64,000 bases of DNA, taken from positions 1 through 64,000 of the forward strand of contig NZ_CALWJM010000034.1 of NCBI RefSeq assembly GCF_944381005.1, written 5' to 3'. A program made the translations under genes and the position numbers. Each line of letters begins with the position of its first letter. Positions within the stretch are counted from its first letter, which is position 1. Shown here piece after piece: positions 1 to 7,639 of the stretch. This DNA is from an uncultured Butyricicoccus sp. Its GTDB lineage: Bacteria; Bacillota; Clostridia; Oscillospirales; Butyricicoccaceae. The notes beneath the pieces were generated by a model. That model ran no database searches. It saw nothing but the letters and a program-made list of their open reading frames with translations, and had not been told where the DNA came from.

Positions 1-59
1 ATCCAGCCCTCCGGCTGTATCGGTTGAGCAAAAGTCCGCGTGGGATTGATGTGGTATCT

Positions 60-197
60 TTAACTTTGGGAAACTCCGCGTTCCCATTTCGAGATTGTCT
101 TATCACTCAGTCCGAGCTGGTCGGCCAACTCGCGCTGTGTGAGTTGTTTTTCTTGGCGCAGTTGACGAATGAGCGCGCCTATTTTTTGTTGATTCAT
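60..197 (-). pseudogene. Truncated XRE-family (Cro/CI-type) helix-turn-helix regulator, 45 aa
   Basis: A short frame begins at an ATG behind an AGGTGATAGG ribosome-binding site. It encodes a canonical XRE helix-turn-helix: LTQRELADQLGLSDKTISKWERG at residues 19-41, given here only to mark the motif ends LTQREL and SKWERG. After WERG the family normally continues with about 20 residues of PDVSLLP-type sequence and often a C-terminal domain. Here translation stops after GVSQS, and no other frame restores the usual continuation. This looks like a frameshifted or decayed regulator, although a 45-residue stand-alone HTH cannot be excluded. A possible promoter lies just upstream. It is divergent from the amidase gene at 354. 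Confidence 0.6.
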
Positions 198-212
198 CCT
201 ATCACCTGTTTC

Positions 213-241
213 AGCTTATCAGATTTGCGCGATAAAAACAA
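213..241 (-). promoter_or_regulatory. Possible promoter of the truncated XRE gene
   Basis: On the minus strand TTGTTT and TAAGCT are separated by 17 bases, 16 bases upstream of the start codon. The -10 match is weak, so this is tentative. Confidence 0.3.
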
Positions 242-353
242 GAAACGCTCCGTCGAGTTTGGCGCATGGGGGCGCCTATTTGCGGGCAATCTACCAATAG
301 CCGGATAGTTCCCCTTTGTTTGGGCGACTGCTGGCAGAAAGAGAGGGATTGCA

Positions 354-1460
354 ATGCAGACTGGTACACACCCGTCCCTGCCGTGTGATTTTTTTGGTGG
401 GTGCAGTGCGCTGTCGTGGCACACACAGGACGGCAAGCACCTATGGGGACGAAACTTTGATTTTAACCGTTTGGCACAGGATACCAAAGTGACGTTTGTG
501 CCGCGCGGCCTGCCGTTTTATACCTGCGGCACCACACTGGAACACGACTTGGTTGCCGAAAGCCGACAGGTTGCACACTATGCGGCGCTTGGGATTGGCA
601 CCACCCTGTTAGAGTCCACGCCCGCACTGTATGAGGGCGTGAACGAATGTGGGTTGATGGGCGGTCAGCTTTATTACCGCGGCTTTGCCCACTTTGCCGA
701 GCAGCCGCGACCGGACACCTTGCCGCTTCAACCGCCCTTCGCCGTGACCTATCTGCTGGCGACCTGCGCGACGGTGGAACAGGTAATCGACACGCTGCGC
801 GAGCGGGTGACGCTGCTGGCGCGTCCCATTCTGGGCATGGTGCCGATGCTGCATTGGTCATTTTCCGACCGCACGGGTGAAACATTGGTGGTCGAATCGG
901 ACGCGGACGGGCTGCACCTGTACCGCGATACGATTGGCGTAATGACCAACAGTCCGGGCTATCCGTGGCACCGGCAAAACCTGCTCAACTATGTGCAGGT
1001 GCGCGACTTGGATTACGACACCTTGACCCTATGCGGCGACACCCTGCCCCAATGCTTTTCCGGAAGCGGCGCACTGGGACTGCCGGGCGACTGGTCATCG
1101 CCGTCGCGGTTTGTGCGGCTGGCATACCTGAAAAAATACGCTGTGCCGGGCAAGGACGAAGCGCAAGGGGTTGCGCATATGCTGCGGCTATTCGGGTCGG
1201 CAGCCTTTCCGCTGGGCATGGTGCGGGTCAGCCAGCCGGGCACGGTCACACCGCACGACACCGACATTGTGCCGTATGACTACACGATTTATACCTGTGT
1301 GGCGTGCGCCGAGTCGCAGCGCTTCTACTGGACGACCTATGACAATCCGCGCATTTTCTGTGCCGACCTACAGCACCTGTTGAACGGTACTGCGGTGCGG
1401 CAGTTTGATTTGAACCTGTGCCCTGACATTCAGTGCGTGACGCAGAGCGCAAAAAAGTGA
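354..1460 (+). CDS. Choloylglycine hydrolase / penicillin V acylase-family Ntn-hydrolase
   Basis: The 368-residue protein belongs to the linear amide C-N hydrolase family (Ntn hydrolases that cleave conjugated bile salts, penicillin V or N-acyl amides). The family's catalytic features are visible: Cys17 in GGCSALSW aligns with the Cys2 nucleophile, followed by GRNFDF with the Arg and Asp, VMTNSPGYPW with the substrate Asn, and LPGDWSSPSRFVR with the conserved Arg. Cys17 is internal, so a 16-residue propeptide would have to be removed to free the nucleophile, as in some penicillin V acylases. The loop GGQLYYRGF has Tyr where bile-salt hydrolases usually have NFPG, so the substrate may not be bile salts. 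The start is the only upstream ATG and has a GAGAGGG site. No signal peptide is seen. The gene ends at a bidirectional terminator facing ftsH. Confidence 0.85.
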   Translation: MQTGTHPSLPCDFFGGCSALSWHTQDGKHLWGRNFDFNRLAQDTKVTFVPRGLPFYTCGTTLEHDLVAESRQVAHYAALGIGTTLLESTPALYEGVNECGLMGGQLYYRGFAHFAEQPRPDTLPLQPPFAVTYLLATCATVEQVIDTLRERVTLLARPILGMVPMLHWSFSDRTGETLVVESDADGLHLYRDTIGVMTNSPGYPWHRQNLLNYVQVRDLDYDTLTLCGDTLPQCFSGSGALGLPGDWSSPSRFVRLAYLKKYAVPGKDEAQGVAHMLRLFGSAAFPLGMVRVSQPGTVTPHDTDIVPYDYTIYTCVACAESQRFYWTTYDNPRIFCADLQHLLNGTAVRQFDLNLCPDIQCVTQSAKK

Positions 1461-1482
1461 GGCCATGCGGCCTCACTTTTTA
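1451..1482. terminator. Bidirectional rho-independent terminator between the Ntn-hydrolase gene and ftsH
   Basis: GTGAGGCC and GGCCTCAC form a perfect 8-bp stem with an ATGC loop. It has an A-run on the left and a T-run on the right, so it can work on both strands for the two convergent genes. Confidence 0.85.
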
Positions 1483-3372
1483 TGCCTGTTCGGGTTGAGA
1501 TGACGGGTCATCGGCCTCGGTCGTGCTCAGTTCCAGTTTGGGCTGTTCGAGCAGCTTCATAAACTCATCACCGGTAATGGTTTCGTGGTCATACAGGTGC
1601 TTGGACAGCGCGTGCAGCTTGTCCATGTTTTCACTGAGCAGTTGCTTTGCCTTGTCGTACTGGCGGCGCACCAGCGTGACCACCATGCGGTCAATCTCGG
1701 CGGCGGTCTGGTCGGCGCAAGCCATCGAAGCGTCACCGCCTAAGTAGGCGTTGTGTACCTGCTCGAACGCGACCATGCCAAAGGTATCACTCATGCCATA
1801 GCGCGAAATCAGCGCACGCGCCAAGCGGGTCGCCTGTTCGATGTCGTTGGATGCGCCGGTGGTGACCGAGTGCAGCGCCAGTTCTTCGGCGACGCGCCCG
1901 CCGGTCAGCGTTGCAATTTTGTTTTCCAGTTCCTCGCGGCTCATCAGGTTATGTTCCTCTTGGTCAACCTGCATGGTGTAGCCGAGCGCACCCGACGTGC
2001 GCGGGATAATGGTAATCTTAGTGACCGGTGCCGAGTGGCTTTGCAGCGCGGCAACCAATGCGTGTCCAATTTCGTGGTAAGCGACAATCAGTTTTTCCTT
2101 GTTGGACAGGATTTTATTTTTCTTCTGATAGCCTGCAATGACGACTTCTACACTCTCCTCCAAGTCGGATTGGGAAATCTTATCGCGTCCGGCGCGCACG
2201 GCGCGCAGGGCGGCTTCGTTGACCATGTTAGCCAGTTCTGCGCCCGATGCACCGGCAGCCATGCGGGCAATGGCGTTGAAGTCCAAGCCGGGTTCACACT
2301 TGACCTTTTTAGCATGGACACGCAGAATGGCTTCGCGTCCGATGAGGTCGGGCAGTTCGACCGGCACACGGCGGTCGAAACGACCTGGGCGCAGCAGCGC
2401 GGGGTCAAGCGATTCGGGGCGGTTGGTTGCGGCGAGGATGACCACGCCCTTACTGCCATCGAAACCGTCCATCTCGGTCAAAAGCTGGTTTAGGGTCTGT
2501 TCGCGCTCATCGTTTCCACCCATGCCGCCACTGCCTTCGCGCTTTTTGCCAATGGTGTCAATCTCGTCGATAAAGACGATACAGGGCGCTTTTTCATTTG
2601 CCTGCTTGAACAGGTCGCGCACTTTGGCCGCGCCCATGCCGACGAACATTTCGACGAACTCGGAACCGGAGATGGAGAAGAACGGGACGTTTGCTTCGCC
2701 TGCAACCGCCTTGGCGAGCAGGGTCTTACCGGTACCCGGAGGGCCGACGAGCAGCGCACCTTTGGGGATGTGCGCACCGATGTCGGCATAGCGTTGGGGG
2801 TTGTGCAGGAAGTCCACGATTTCGGTCAGCAGTTCTTTTGCTTCGTCCTCGCCCTGCACATCGGAAAAGTGAATCCCGGTTTCGCTGGCGACATAGATTT
2901 TGGCATTGGACTTGCCGAAACTCATGGCACCTGAGCCCATTTTCTTTTGCATGGAATGGGTCATCCACACGCCCAAACCGATGATAACGACCAGCGGCAG
3001 CAGCGCGGTCAGGATAGGAGAAGGCGTGCTCGGCCAAATCTGAGTGAAGTTTACATTGGCATCCAACAGGCGTTCGACCAAGTCGGGGTCATCGACCAGC
3101 GCGGTGACATAGACCTGTTGTTTTTGCATCACGTTCTGGGTGTCCTCGGTCTGGGTATCGACCTTGAACACGATGCGGTTTTCACTGCTCTGGATTTCGG
3201 CTTCTGTGATTTTGCCCTGTTCGGCCATGGTCACAAATTCATTGTAAGTGACCGACTGGGTACGCGGGGCAATCAGGCTAGGCAGCAGCATATTGGCTAG
3301 GAACAGCATCGCCAGCGCGATACCGTAAAAATAGAAGATTCGTTTTCGGTCTGGCTGTTTGACTTCTTTCAT
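1480..3372 (-). CDS. ftsH: ATP-dependent zinc metalloprotease FtsH
   Basis: This membrane-anchored AAA+ protease degrades misfolded membrane proteins and short-lived regulators. The 630-residue protein has transmembrane segments at about 12-34 and 118-138 around an extracytoplasmic domain. It has a Walker A (GPPGTGKT, 210-217), a Walker B (IVFIDEID, about 265-272), a second region of homology ([19 protein letters not shown]) and the zinc-binding HEIGH motif with His433, Glu434 and His437. Length and domain order are normal. The start has an AGAGGAAA site. In Bacillota ftsH often lies near tilS-hpt; here those genes are absent and it stands alone between a terminator and a parS-containing gap. 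Confidence 0.97.
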   Translation of the reverse strand: MKEVKQPDRKRIFYFYGIALAMLFLANMLLPSLIAPRTQSVTYNEFVTMAEQGKITEAEIQSSENRIVFKVDTQTEDTQNVMQKQQVYVTALVDDPDLVERLLDANVNFTQIWPSTPSPILTALLPLVVIIGLGVWMTHSMQKKMGSGAMSFGKSNAKIYVASETGIHFSDVQGEDEAKELLTEIVDFLHNPQRYADIGAHIPKGALLVGPPGTGKTLLAKAVAGEANVPFFSISGSEFVEMFVGMGAAKVRDLFKQANEKAPCIVFIDEIDTIGKKREGSGGMGGNDEREQTLNQLLTEMDGFDGSKGVVILAATNRPESLDPALLRPGRFDRRVPVELPDLIGREAILRVHAKKVKCEPGLDFNAIARMAAGASGAELANMVNEAALRAVRAGRDKISQSDLEESVEVVIAGYQKKNKILSNKEKLIVAYHEIGHALVAALQSHSAPVTKITIIPRTSGALGYTMQVDQEEHNLMSREELENKIATLTGGRVAEELALHSVTTGASNDIEQATRLARALISRYGMSDTFGMVAFEQVHNAYLGGDASMACADQTAAEIDRMVVTLVRRQYDKAKQLLSENMDKLHALSKHLYDHETITGDEFMKLLEQPKLELSTTEADDPSSQPEQA

Positions 3373-3430
3373 ATTGGATTTCCTCTTTTCCGGGACGCGG
3401 CGTGCGCCCGTCCCCCTACTGAATATTTTT

Positions 3431-3439
3431 ATTGTAACA
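3431..3439 (-). promoter_or_regulatory. Possible extended -10 promoter of ftsH
   Basis: The minus strand reads TGTTACAAT, an extended -10 element, about 60 bases upstream of the ftsH start. No good -35 is seen. Confidence 0.35.
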
Positions 3440-3509
3440 GGGGTTTATGTCCACAATACGACCGAAGTTTAAACGATGTGTTAAAACCGCGCGGCAGGTG
3501 TGCCGGGGA

Positions 3510-3525
3510 TGTTTCACGTGAAACA
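3510..3525. promoter_or_regulatory. parS: parS centromere site 1 (perfect)
   Basis: The sequence TGTTTCACGTGAAACA is the exact 16-bp Bacillota parS palindrome recognised by ParB/Spo0J. It lies in the gap between ftsH and the peptidoglycan-binding operon, about 18 kb left of the predicted unwinding site. Confidence 0.95.
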
Positions 3526-3659
3526 TGCCTGCGGGCGGGGCATGTTGGGGCAATCCACCGCATACAATGAAGCCAGACGGTTTCGGGCACCCGTATGCTT
3601 GTGTCCGCAATCGCGGCAGTTTTTTGCATGTCAACGAACCGAAAAGGAGCTGATGTTTT

Positions 3660-4079
3660 ATGGCAGAGTATCCGCAGGCGCTTGGGTTTCTGGTGGTGGC
3701 CGTCACCGCCGGACAGGGCACCATCCCGCTTCCCGGCGCATTGGTCACGGTGTCGGCGCAGACCGAGGACGGGCCGGTTTTATACCGCGCCGTGCGCACA
3801 GATGCTTCGGGGCGCACACCGGTGTTGGAATTGCCCGCGCCGGCAAAATCCGAATCGACCAGCCCTGACCAGCCCACCCCCTATCTGAACTATACGGTAA
3901 ACGTGGCGCTGCCCGGCTATCAAACAGAGGAAGTGCGCGACATCTCGATTTTTCCGGGTATCGCCTCCACCCTGCCCGTGCAGTTGTCGCCCGCCACCGG
4001 CAAACAGTCACAACCCAATATTATTGACCTACCGCCCGAAGTGCTCAACAGTCCACCGGTGCGAAAGGAGGGGCGATAA
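3660..4079 (+). CDS. Carboxypeptidase-regulatory-like (CnaB-type fold) protein, first gene of a peptidoglycan-binding operon
   Basis: The 139-residue protein has a beta-rich N-terminal half (residues 8-95: LVVAVTAGQGTIPLPGALVTV, then DASGRTPVLELPAP and NYTVNVALPGYQTEEV). This resembles the carboxypeptidase regulatory / CnaB-like fold used for surface adhesion or spore-coat assembly. The C-terminal tail is Pro-rich (NIIDLPPEVLNSPPVRKEGR). No signal peptide or membrane segment is seen. The stop codon directly abuts the start of the next gene, so translation is probably coupled. Genes of this kind in Clostridia lie next to SpoIID-like peptidoglycan-binding proteins, which suggests a role in spore cortex or coat. 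The function is inferred from context only. The start is supported by AAAGGAG. Confidence 0.65.
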   Translation: MAEYPQALGFLVVAVTAGQGTIPLPGALVTVSAQTEDGPVLYRAVRTDASGRTPVLELPAPAKSESTSPDQPTPYLNYTVNVALPGYQTEEVRDISIFPGIASTLPVQLSPATGKQSQPNIIDLPPEVLNSPPVRKEGR

Positions 4080-5435
4080 ATGGCGCTTCCCTTTATACCG
4101 GAAACCATCACCGTTCACTTGGGGCGACCGGATGACCCGACGGCGCGCAATGTGACCGTGCCCTTCCCCGATTACATCAAAAATGTCGCGTCGTCCGAAA
4201 TCTATCCGACATGGCCGGAAAACGCCATTCGCGCCAACATGTATGCGCAGATTTCGTTTGCGCTCAACCGGATTTATACCGAATGGTACCGCTCACAGGG
4301 CTATGATTTTGATATCACCAACTCGACGGCGTTTGACCAAGCCTATGTCGAGGGGCGCGATATCTTTGACAACATCTCGGCCATTGCCGACGAACTGTTC
4401 AATGATTATCTGGTCAGACCGGGTTCGGTCGAACCCTTCTTCGCGCAGTACTGCAACGGCACAACGGTCACTTGTGAGGGGCTGAGTCAATGGGGCACCG
4501 TGCCATTGGCCGAGGCCGGTCTATCCCCGTTTGAGATTCTGACCGAGTTTTACGGGCCTAATCTGGCAATCGTGCGCGATGCACCGGTCGCGCCCAATAT
4601 CGGTTCATATCCGGGCACGGCGCTGCGGCTGGGCGACGTATCCGACGCAGTGCGCACCATTCAGTTGCGGCTCAACCGCATTTCAAACAATTACCCTGCT
4701 ATTCCGAAAATCTATCCGGTGGATGGCGTATATGACCAAGGCACGGTCAATGCCGTGCGCAAATTTCAGGAAGTGTTTGGGTTGACGCCTGACGGCATTG
4801 TGGGCAAGGCAACGTGGTATCGAATTGCGTACTTGTACACAGCGATTGCCCAGCTTGCCGAACTGACCAGCGAAGGCGTTCGGCTGGAGGACGTGACCGA
4901 CATTTTCCCACCCTATCTCAAGCGCGGCGACAAGGGTGACTATGTGCGCATCGTGCAGTATTATCTGTCGGCCATCGCCGCTTTTTACGGCAACCAACCG
5001 GCGGTCAAACTGGACGGCGATTTCGGCCCGCTGACCGAACAGGCGGTGCGCATCTTACAGCAAAATTATGGGCTGACACCCGATGGCATTGTCGGGGCGC
5101 AGACATGGGCAAAGATGAATGAGTTGTATCAGGATATCTGGTCGGCGCTGCCCGACTGGGAGGACAGCGCACAAGTTCCCCCATTCCCCCGACGGCTGGT
5201 GGAAGGCATGTCGGGTGAAGATGTGCGGCAGGTGCAAAAGTGGCTGAACGCTTTGTCCACCGTGTATCCGGAAATCAAGCCGCTCACAGCCGACGGCAGT
5301 TTCGGGCCGCGTACCGTGGAATCACTGACCACCGCGCAATCGCTGCTCGGATTAACGCCATCCGGATTTGTCGGGCCGCTGACTTGGAATGCTCTTGCAC
5401 AGCAGGCCACCCGCATCCAGTCACAGGAGGAATGA
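4080..5435 (+). CDS. SpoIID-like N-terminal domain fused to three peptidoglycan-binding domains
   Basis: The N-terminal half of this 451-residue protein contains EIYPTWPENAIRANMYAQ, followed by YDFDITNSTAFDQAY. This resembles the SpoIID/LytB core (WPEEALKAQAVAARTY, then YDVCDTT). Three PG_binding_1 repeats follow at roughly 183-255, 282-355 and 374-445. Each carries the signature DGxxxxxTxxAVxxFQxxxGLTPDGIVG or a variant; the third is more diverged. Spore-forming Clostridia use such proteins in cortex or septal peptidoglycan remodelling. There is no signal peptide, which fits a spore or mother-cell role. The start has AAAGGAGG eight bases upstream and follows the preceding stop without a gap. 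Enzymatic activity was not established from the sequence. Confidence 0.8.
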   Translation: MALPFIPETITVHLGRPDDPTARNVTVPFPDYIKNVASSEIYPTWPENAIRANMYAQISFALNRIYTEWYRSQGYDFDITNSTAFDQAYVEGRDIFDNISAIADELFNDYLVRPGSVEPFFAQYCNGTTVTCEGLSQWGTVPLAEAGLSPFEILTEFYGPNLAIVRDAPVAPNIGSYPGTALRLGDVSDAVRTIQLRLNRISNNYPAIPKIYPVDGVYDQGTVNAVRKFQEVFGLTPDGIVGKATWYRIAYLYTAIAQLAELTSEGVRLEDVTDIFPPYLKRGDKGDYVRIVQYYLSAIAAFYGNQPAVKLDGDFGPLTEQAVRILQQNYGLTPDGIVGAQTWAKMNELYQDIWSALPDWEDSAQVPPFPRRLVEGMSGEDVRQVQKWLNALSTVYPEIKPLTADGSFGPRTVESLTTAQSLLGLTPSGFVGPLTWNALAQQATRIQSQEE

Positions 5436-5437
5436 GC

Positions 5438-5704
5438 ATGAATCAACCATCCCTTACCCTCACGCTGTCGGTTACGCTCAAACCGGGCAGTCAGCATGAT
5501 ATGGTTTGGCTGCTGCAAGCCATGCTGGCAGCCATCAGCCGACACTTTATCAATCTAGGCAAACCCGACCTGAACGGCAGTTATGACGAAGCGACGCGGC
5601 AAGCGGTCATGCGGGTGCAGCGCGCGTGCGGATTGACGCCCGACGGCGTGACCGATGAACAGACGTGGGCGCATATTGTGCAATTATTCGGTTCGTGGCA
5701 GTAA
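5438..5704 (+). CDS. Small single peptidoglycan-binding domain protein
   Basis: This 88-residue protein is essentially one PG_binding_1 domain, with LNGSYDEATRQAVMRVQRACGLT and the ending PDGVTDEQTW, similar to the repeats of the preceding gene. An ATG at 5432 overlaps the upstream stop but is only one base from the AGGAGG. The ATG at 5438 has a seven-base spacing and is preferred. It probably arose by duplication of one repeat of its neighbour and acts in the same pathway. It is the last gene of the operon and is followed by parS site 2 and a terminator. Confidence 0.7.
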   Translation: MNQPSLTLTLSVTLKPGSQHDMVWLLQAMLAAISRHFINLGKPDLNGSYDEATRQAVMRVQRACGLTPDGVTDEQTWAHIVQLFGSWQ

Positions 5705-5720
5705 CGTTTCACGTGAAACA
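5705..5720. promoter_or_regulatory. parS: parS centromere site 2 (one mismatch)
   Basis: CGTTTCACGTGAAACA differs from the consensus only in the first base. It begins directly after the stop codon of the small peptidoglycan-binding gene. Confidence 0.9.
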
Positions 5721-5769
5721 TTGCACTGCCCTGCCCATGTGCAGGGATGCCGCGGCGATTGCGCGCACA

Positions 5770-5799
5770 AAAAAAAGCTGCCGATTGGCAGCTTTTTTT
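5770..5799. terminator. Bidirectional terminator between the peptidoglycan-binding operon and putP
   Basis: AAAAAAGCTGCC and GGCAGCTTTTTT pair around a GATT loop, with A and T tracts on both sides. Confidence 0.9.
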
Positions 5800-5800
5800 C

Positions 5801-7345
5801 TTATTTCTGTGCGTCCAGCATTTTTACTTTGTCGAACTCATCGGTGATTTCCGAATCGGGTGCCGGGGTCAGCAGGCTGACCAGCCAGATGGTCAGGCAA
5901 GCCGCAGCAAACGCGGGCATGAGTTCGTAAATATCCCACAAGCCGCCCATCGGGGCAACCAGGTATTTCCAGACAAAGACCATGACGCCGCCGACCAGCA
6001 TACCGGCGATAGCGCCGAACCGGTTGGTACGACGCCAGAACAGCGCGAACAGTACGACCGGGCCGAAGGACGCGCCGAAGCCCGCCCAAGCGAAGGACAC
6101 GATATTAAAGACCGAGCTGTTGGGGTCACGGGCAAGGAAGATGCCGATAACCGCGATGGCGAGCAGGGTCACGCGAGCTGTTATCATACTCTGCTTGACG
6201 TTCATCTTTTTGCCGAATACGCCTTGAATCAGGTTTTGGGAAACCGAGGATGAAGCGGCTAAAAGCTGGGAGTCGGCGGTGGACATGGTAGAAGCCAGAA
6301 TACCGGCCAGAATCAGACCGGCGAGCACGGCGCACAGCAGACCGTTCTGACTGAGCAAGTCGGCAATGCGAACGATGATGGTTTCGGAGTCCGAGCCGGT
6401 CAGCGTGACGAGTGCGCCCGCATTGGTCATGGCCAGACCGACCACGCCGATGAACACGCCAACAAACAGCGAGATGACCACCCAAGAGGACGCAATACGG
6501 CGGGAGAGTTTGAGTTTTTTCTCGTCCTCAATCGCCATGAAGCGCAGCAGGATGTGTGGCATACCGAAGTAGCCCAAGCCCCAGCACAACATCGATATGC
6601 TGTTAAGTGCGCCGTACGGTGCAGCGGTATTGGTGGCGGGGTCGTGGGTCAAGGTCATGCTGAGATAGCCGGGCAGCGACTGCGCGTTGTCCATGACCGC
6701 GCCCCAGCCGCCAGCGGTGTAAATGCCGAAGCCGAGCACGACGAGCAGCGCAATCGACATGACGATGGACTGTACAAAGTCGGTGGTGGAAGCGGCGAGG
6801 AAACCGCCGGTTGCCGTGTAGCCGACAATGACGATGGCCGAAATAACCATTGCCCAGAAGTAATCCACCCCGAACAGGCTGGAGAACAGCTTACCGCAGG
6901 CGGCGAAGCCCGAAGCGGTGTAAGGGATGAAAAAGACCAGAATGACCAGTGCGGACAAGCCCATCAAGATACCGCTTTTATCGCGAAAGCGGTTGTGGAA
7001 GAAATCGGGAATGGTGATGGAATTGCTGGCGACGTGCGAGTACAGGCGGATACGCTTGGCGACGATAAGCCAGTTGATATAGGTGCCGATGGCCAAGCCG
7101 ATTGCCGTCCAACCGGCGTCCGCGATGCCGGTCAGATAGGCCAAGCCGGGCAGACCCATGAGCAGCCAAGAACTCATGTCCGAGGCTTCGGCGCTCATGG
7201 CGGTGACGAACGGGCCAAGTTTACGGCCGCCCAAGTAAAAGTCATCGGTATCGTTGTTCTGTCGGGAACACAGGATACCGATATACAGCATTCCGAGAAG
7301 ATAAACAATTATCGTCACCGAAATGCCGATTTGTGCGGTTGTCAT
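5801..7345 (-). CDS. putP: Sodium:solute symporter of the PutP (sodium/proline) subfamily
   Basis: The 514-residue polytopic membrane protein has about 13 hydrophobic segments. It carries PutP-type hallmarks: FYLGGRKLGPFVTAMSAEAS near the N-terminus, the SSF signature region GGFLAASTTDFVQSIVM, and ILASTMSTADSQLLAASS for the sodium site. It imports proline or a related amino acid with sodium. The start is the ATG of MTTAQIG with an AAAGGGG site; an in-frame TTG 13 codons upstream has no ribosome-binding site. A good promoter lies at 7393-7421. It is monocistronic, with a terminator on each side. Proline is the family default; the exact substrate is not proven. Confidence 0.9.
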   Translation of the reverse strand: MTTAQIGISVTIIVYLLGMLYIGILCSRQNNDTDDFYLGGRKLGPFVTAMSAEASDMSSWLLMGLPGLAYLTGIADAGWTAIGLAIGTYINWLIVAKRIRLYSHVASNSITIPDFFHNRFRDKSGILMGLSALVILVFFIPYTASGFAACGKLFSSLFGVDYFWAMVISAIVIVGYTATGGFLAASTTDFVQSIVMSIALLVVLGFGIYTAGGWGAVMDNAQSLPGYLSMTLTHDPATNTAAPYGALNSISMLCWGLGYFGMPHILLRFMAIEDEKKLKLSRRIASSWVVISLFVGVFIGVVGLAMTNAGALVTLTGSDSETIIVRIADLLSQNGLLCAVLAGLILAGILASTMSTADSQLLAASSSVSQNLIQGVFGKKMNVKQSMITARVTLLAIAVIGIFLARDPNSSVFNIVSFAWAGFGASFGPVVLFALFWRRTNRFGAIAGMLVGGVMVFVWKYLVAPMGGLWDIYELMPAFAAACLTIWLVSLLTPAPDSEITDEFDKVKMLDAQK

Positions 7346-7392
7346 GTGAATAAGTACCCCTTTCTGACTGATTTTATGTGACAAGTGATACT

Positions 7393-7421
7393 ATTATAGC
7401 ATGACACAAAATAGACTGCAA
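7393..7421 (-). promoter_or_regulatory. putP promoter
   Basis: On the minus strand TTGCAG and TATAAT are separated by 17 bases, 48 bases upstream of the putP ATG. Confidence 0.75.
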
Positions 7422-7475
7422 TGCACAATGCAGGATAGACGGTATTCTGCAAGGATTATTTTGGAATATGGGGGC

Positions 7476-7512
7476 GGCGATAGTTTTGCACAGGCTGTGT
7501 AAAACTATCGCC
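7476..7512. repeat. Long imperfect inverted repeat upstream of putP
   Basis: Two 17-base arms (GGCGATAGTTTTGCACA and TGTGTAAAACTATCGCC) pair with a single mismatch, a G:U wobble in one RNA, around a three-base GGC loop. It has no T-run, so it is not an ordinary terminator. It lies 55 bases beyond the putP -35 box and next to the dispersed repeat at 7519. Confidence 0.8.
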
Positions 7513-7518
7513 GTCAGG

Positions 7519-7612
7519 CGCGAAACGCCCCTTCTGAACATCCGGTAGAAAGCCGGATGTTTAACTGTTGGTTGTAAAAATAAAAAAGCCATGCCGGAAA
7601 CCGGCATGGCTT
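7519..7612 (-). repeat. Dispersed palindromic intergenic repeat, copy 1 (contains the serS terminator)
   Basis: Read on the minus strand this element holds three parts in order. The first is a GCCATGCCGG/CCGGCATGGC hairpin followed by TTTTTT. The second is a hairpin on AACATCCGG/CCGGATGTT. The third is TTCAGAAGGGGCGTTTCGCG. The same three parts occur in the same order on the plus strand at 60198-60285. Between the copies, 16 of 18 bases match around the second hairpin core and 17 of 20 in the third block. Confidence 0.75.
7580..7612 (-). terminator. serS terminator
   Basis: AAGCCATGCCGG pairs with CCGGCATGGCTT around a three-base loop. On the minus strand it is followed by a T-rich tract, 28 bases after the serS stop. 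Confidence 0.85.
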
Positions 7613-7639
7613 AACAAGTGGGGTGCAGTGCCTGTTTTT

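Noticed and set aside
354..1460. Calling the amidase a bile salt hydrolase
   Set aside because: The substrate loop differs from bile salt hydrolases, so only the family is stated.
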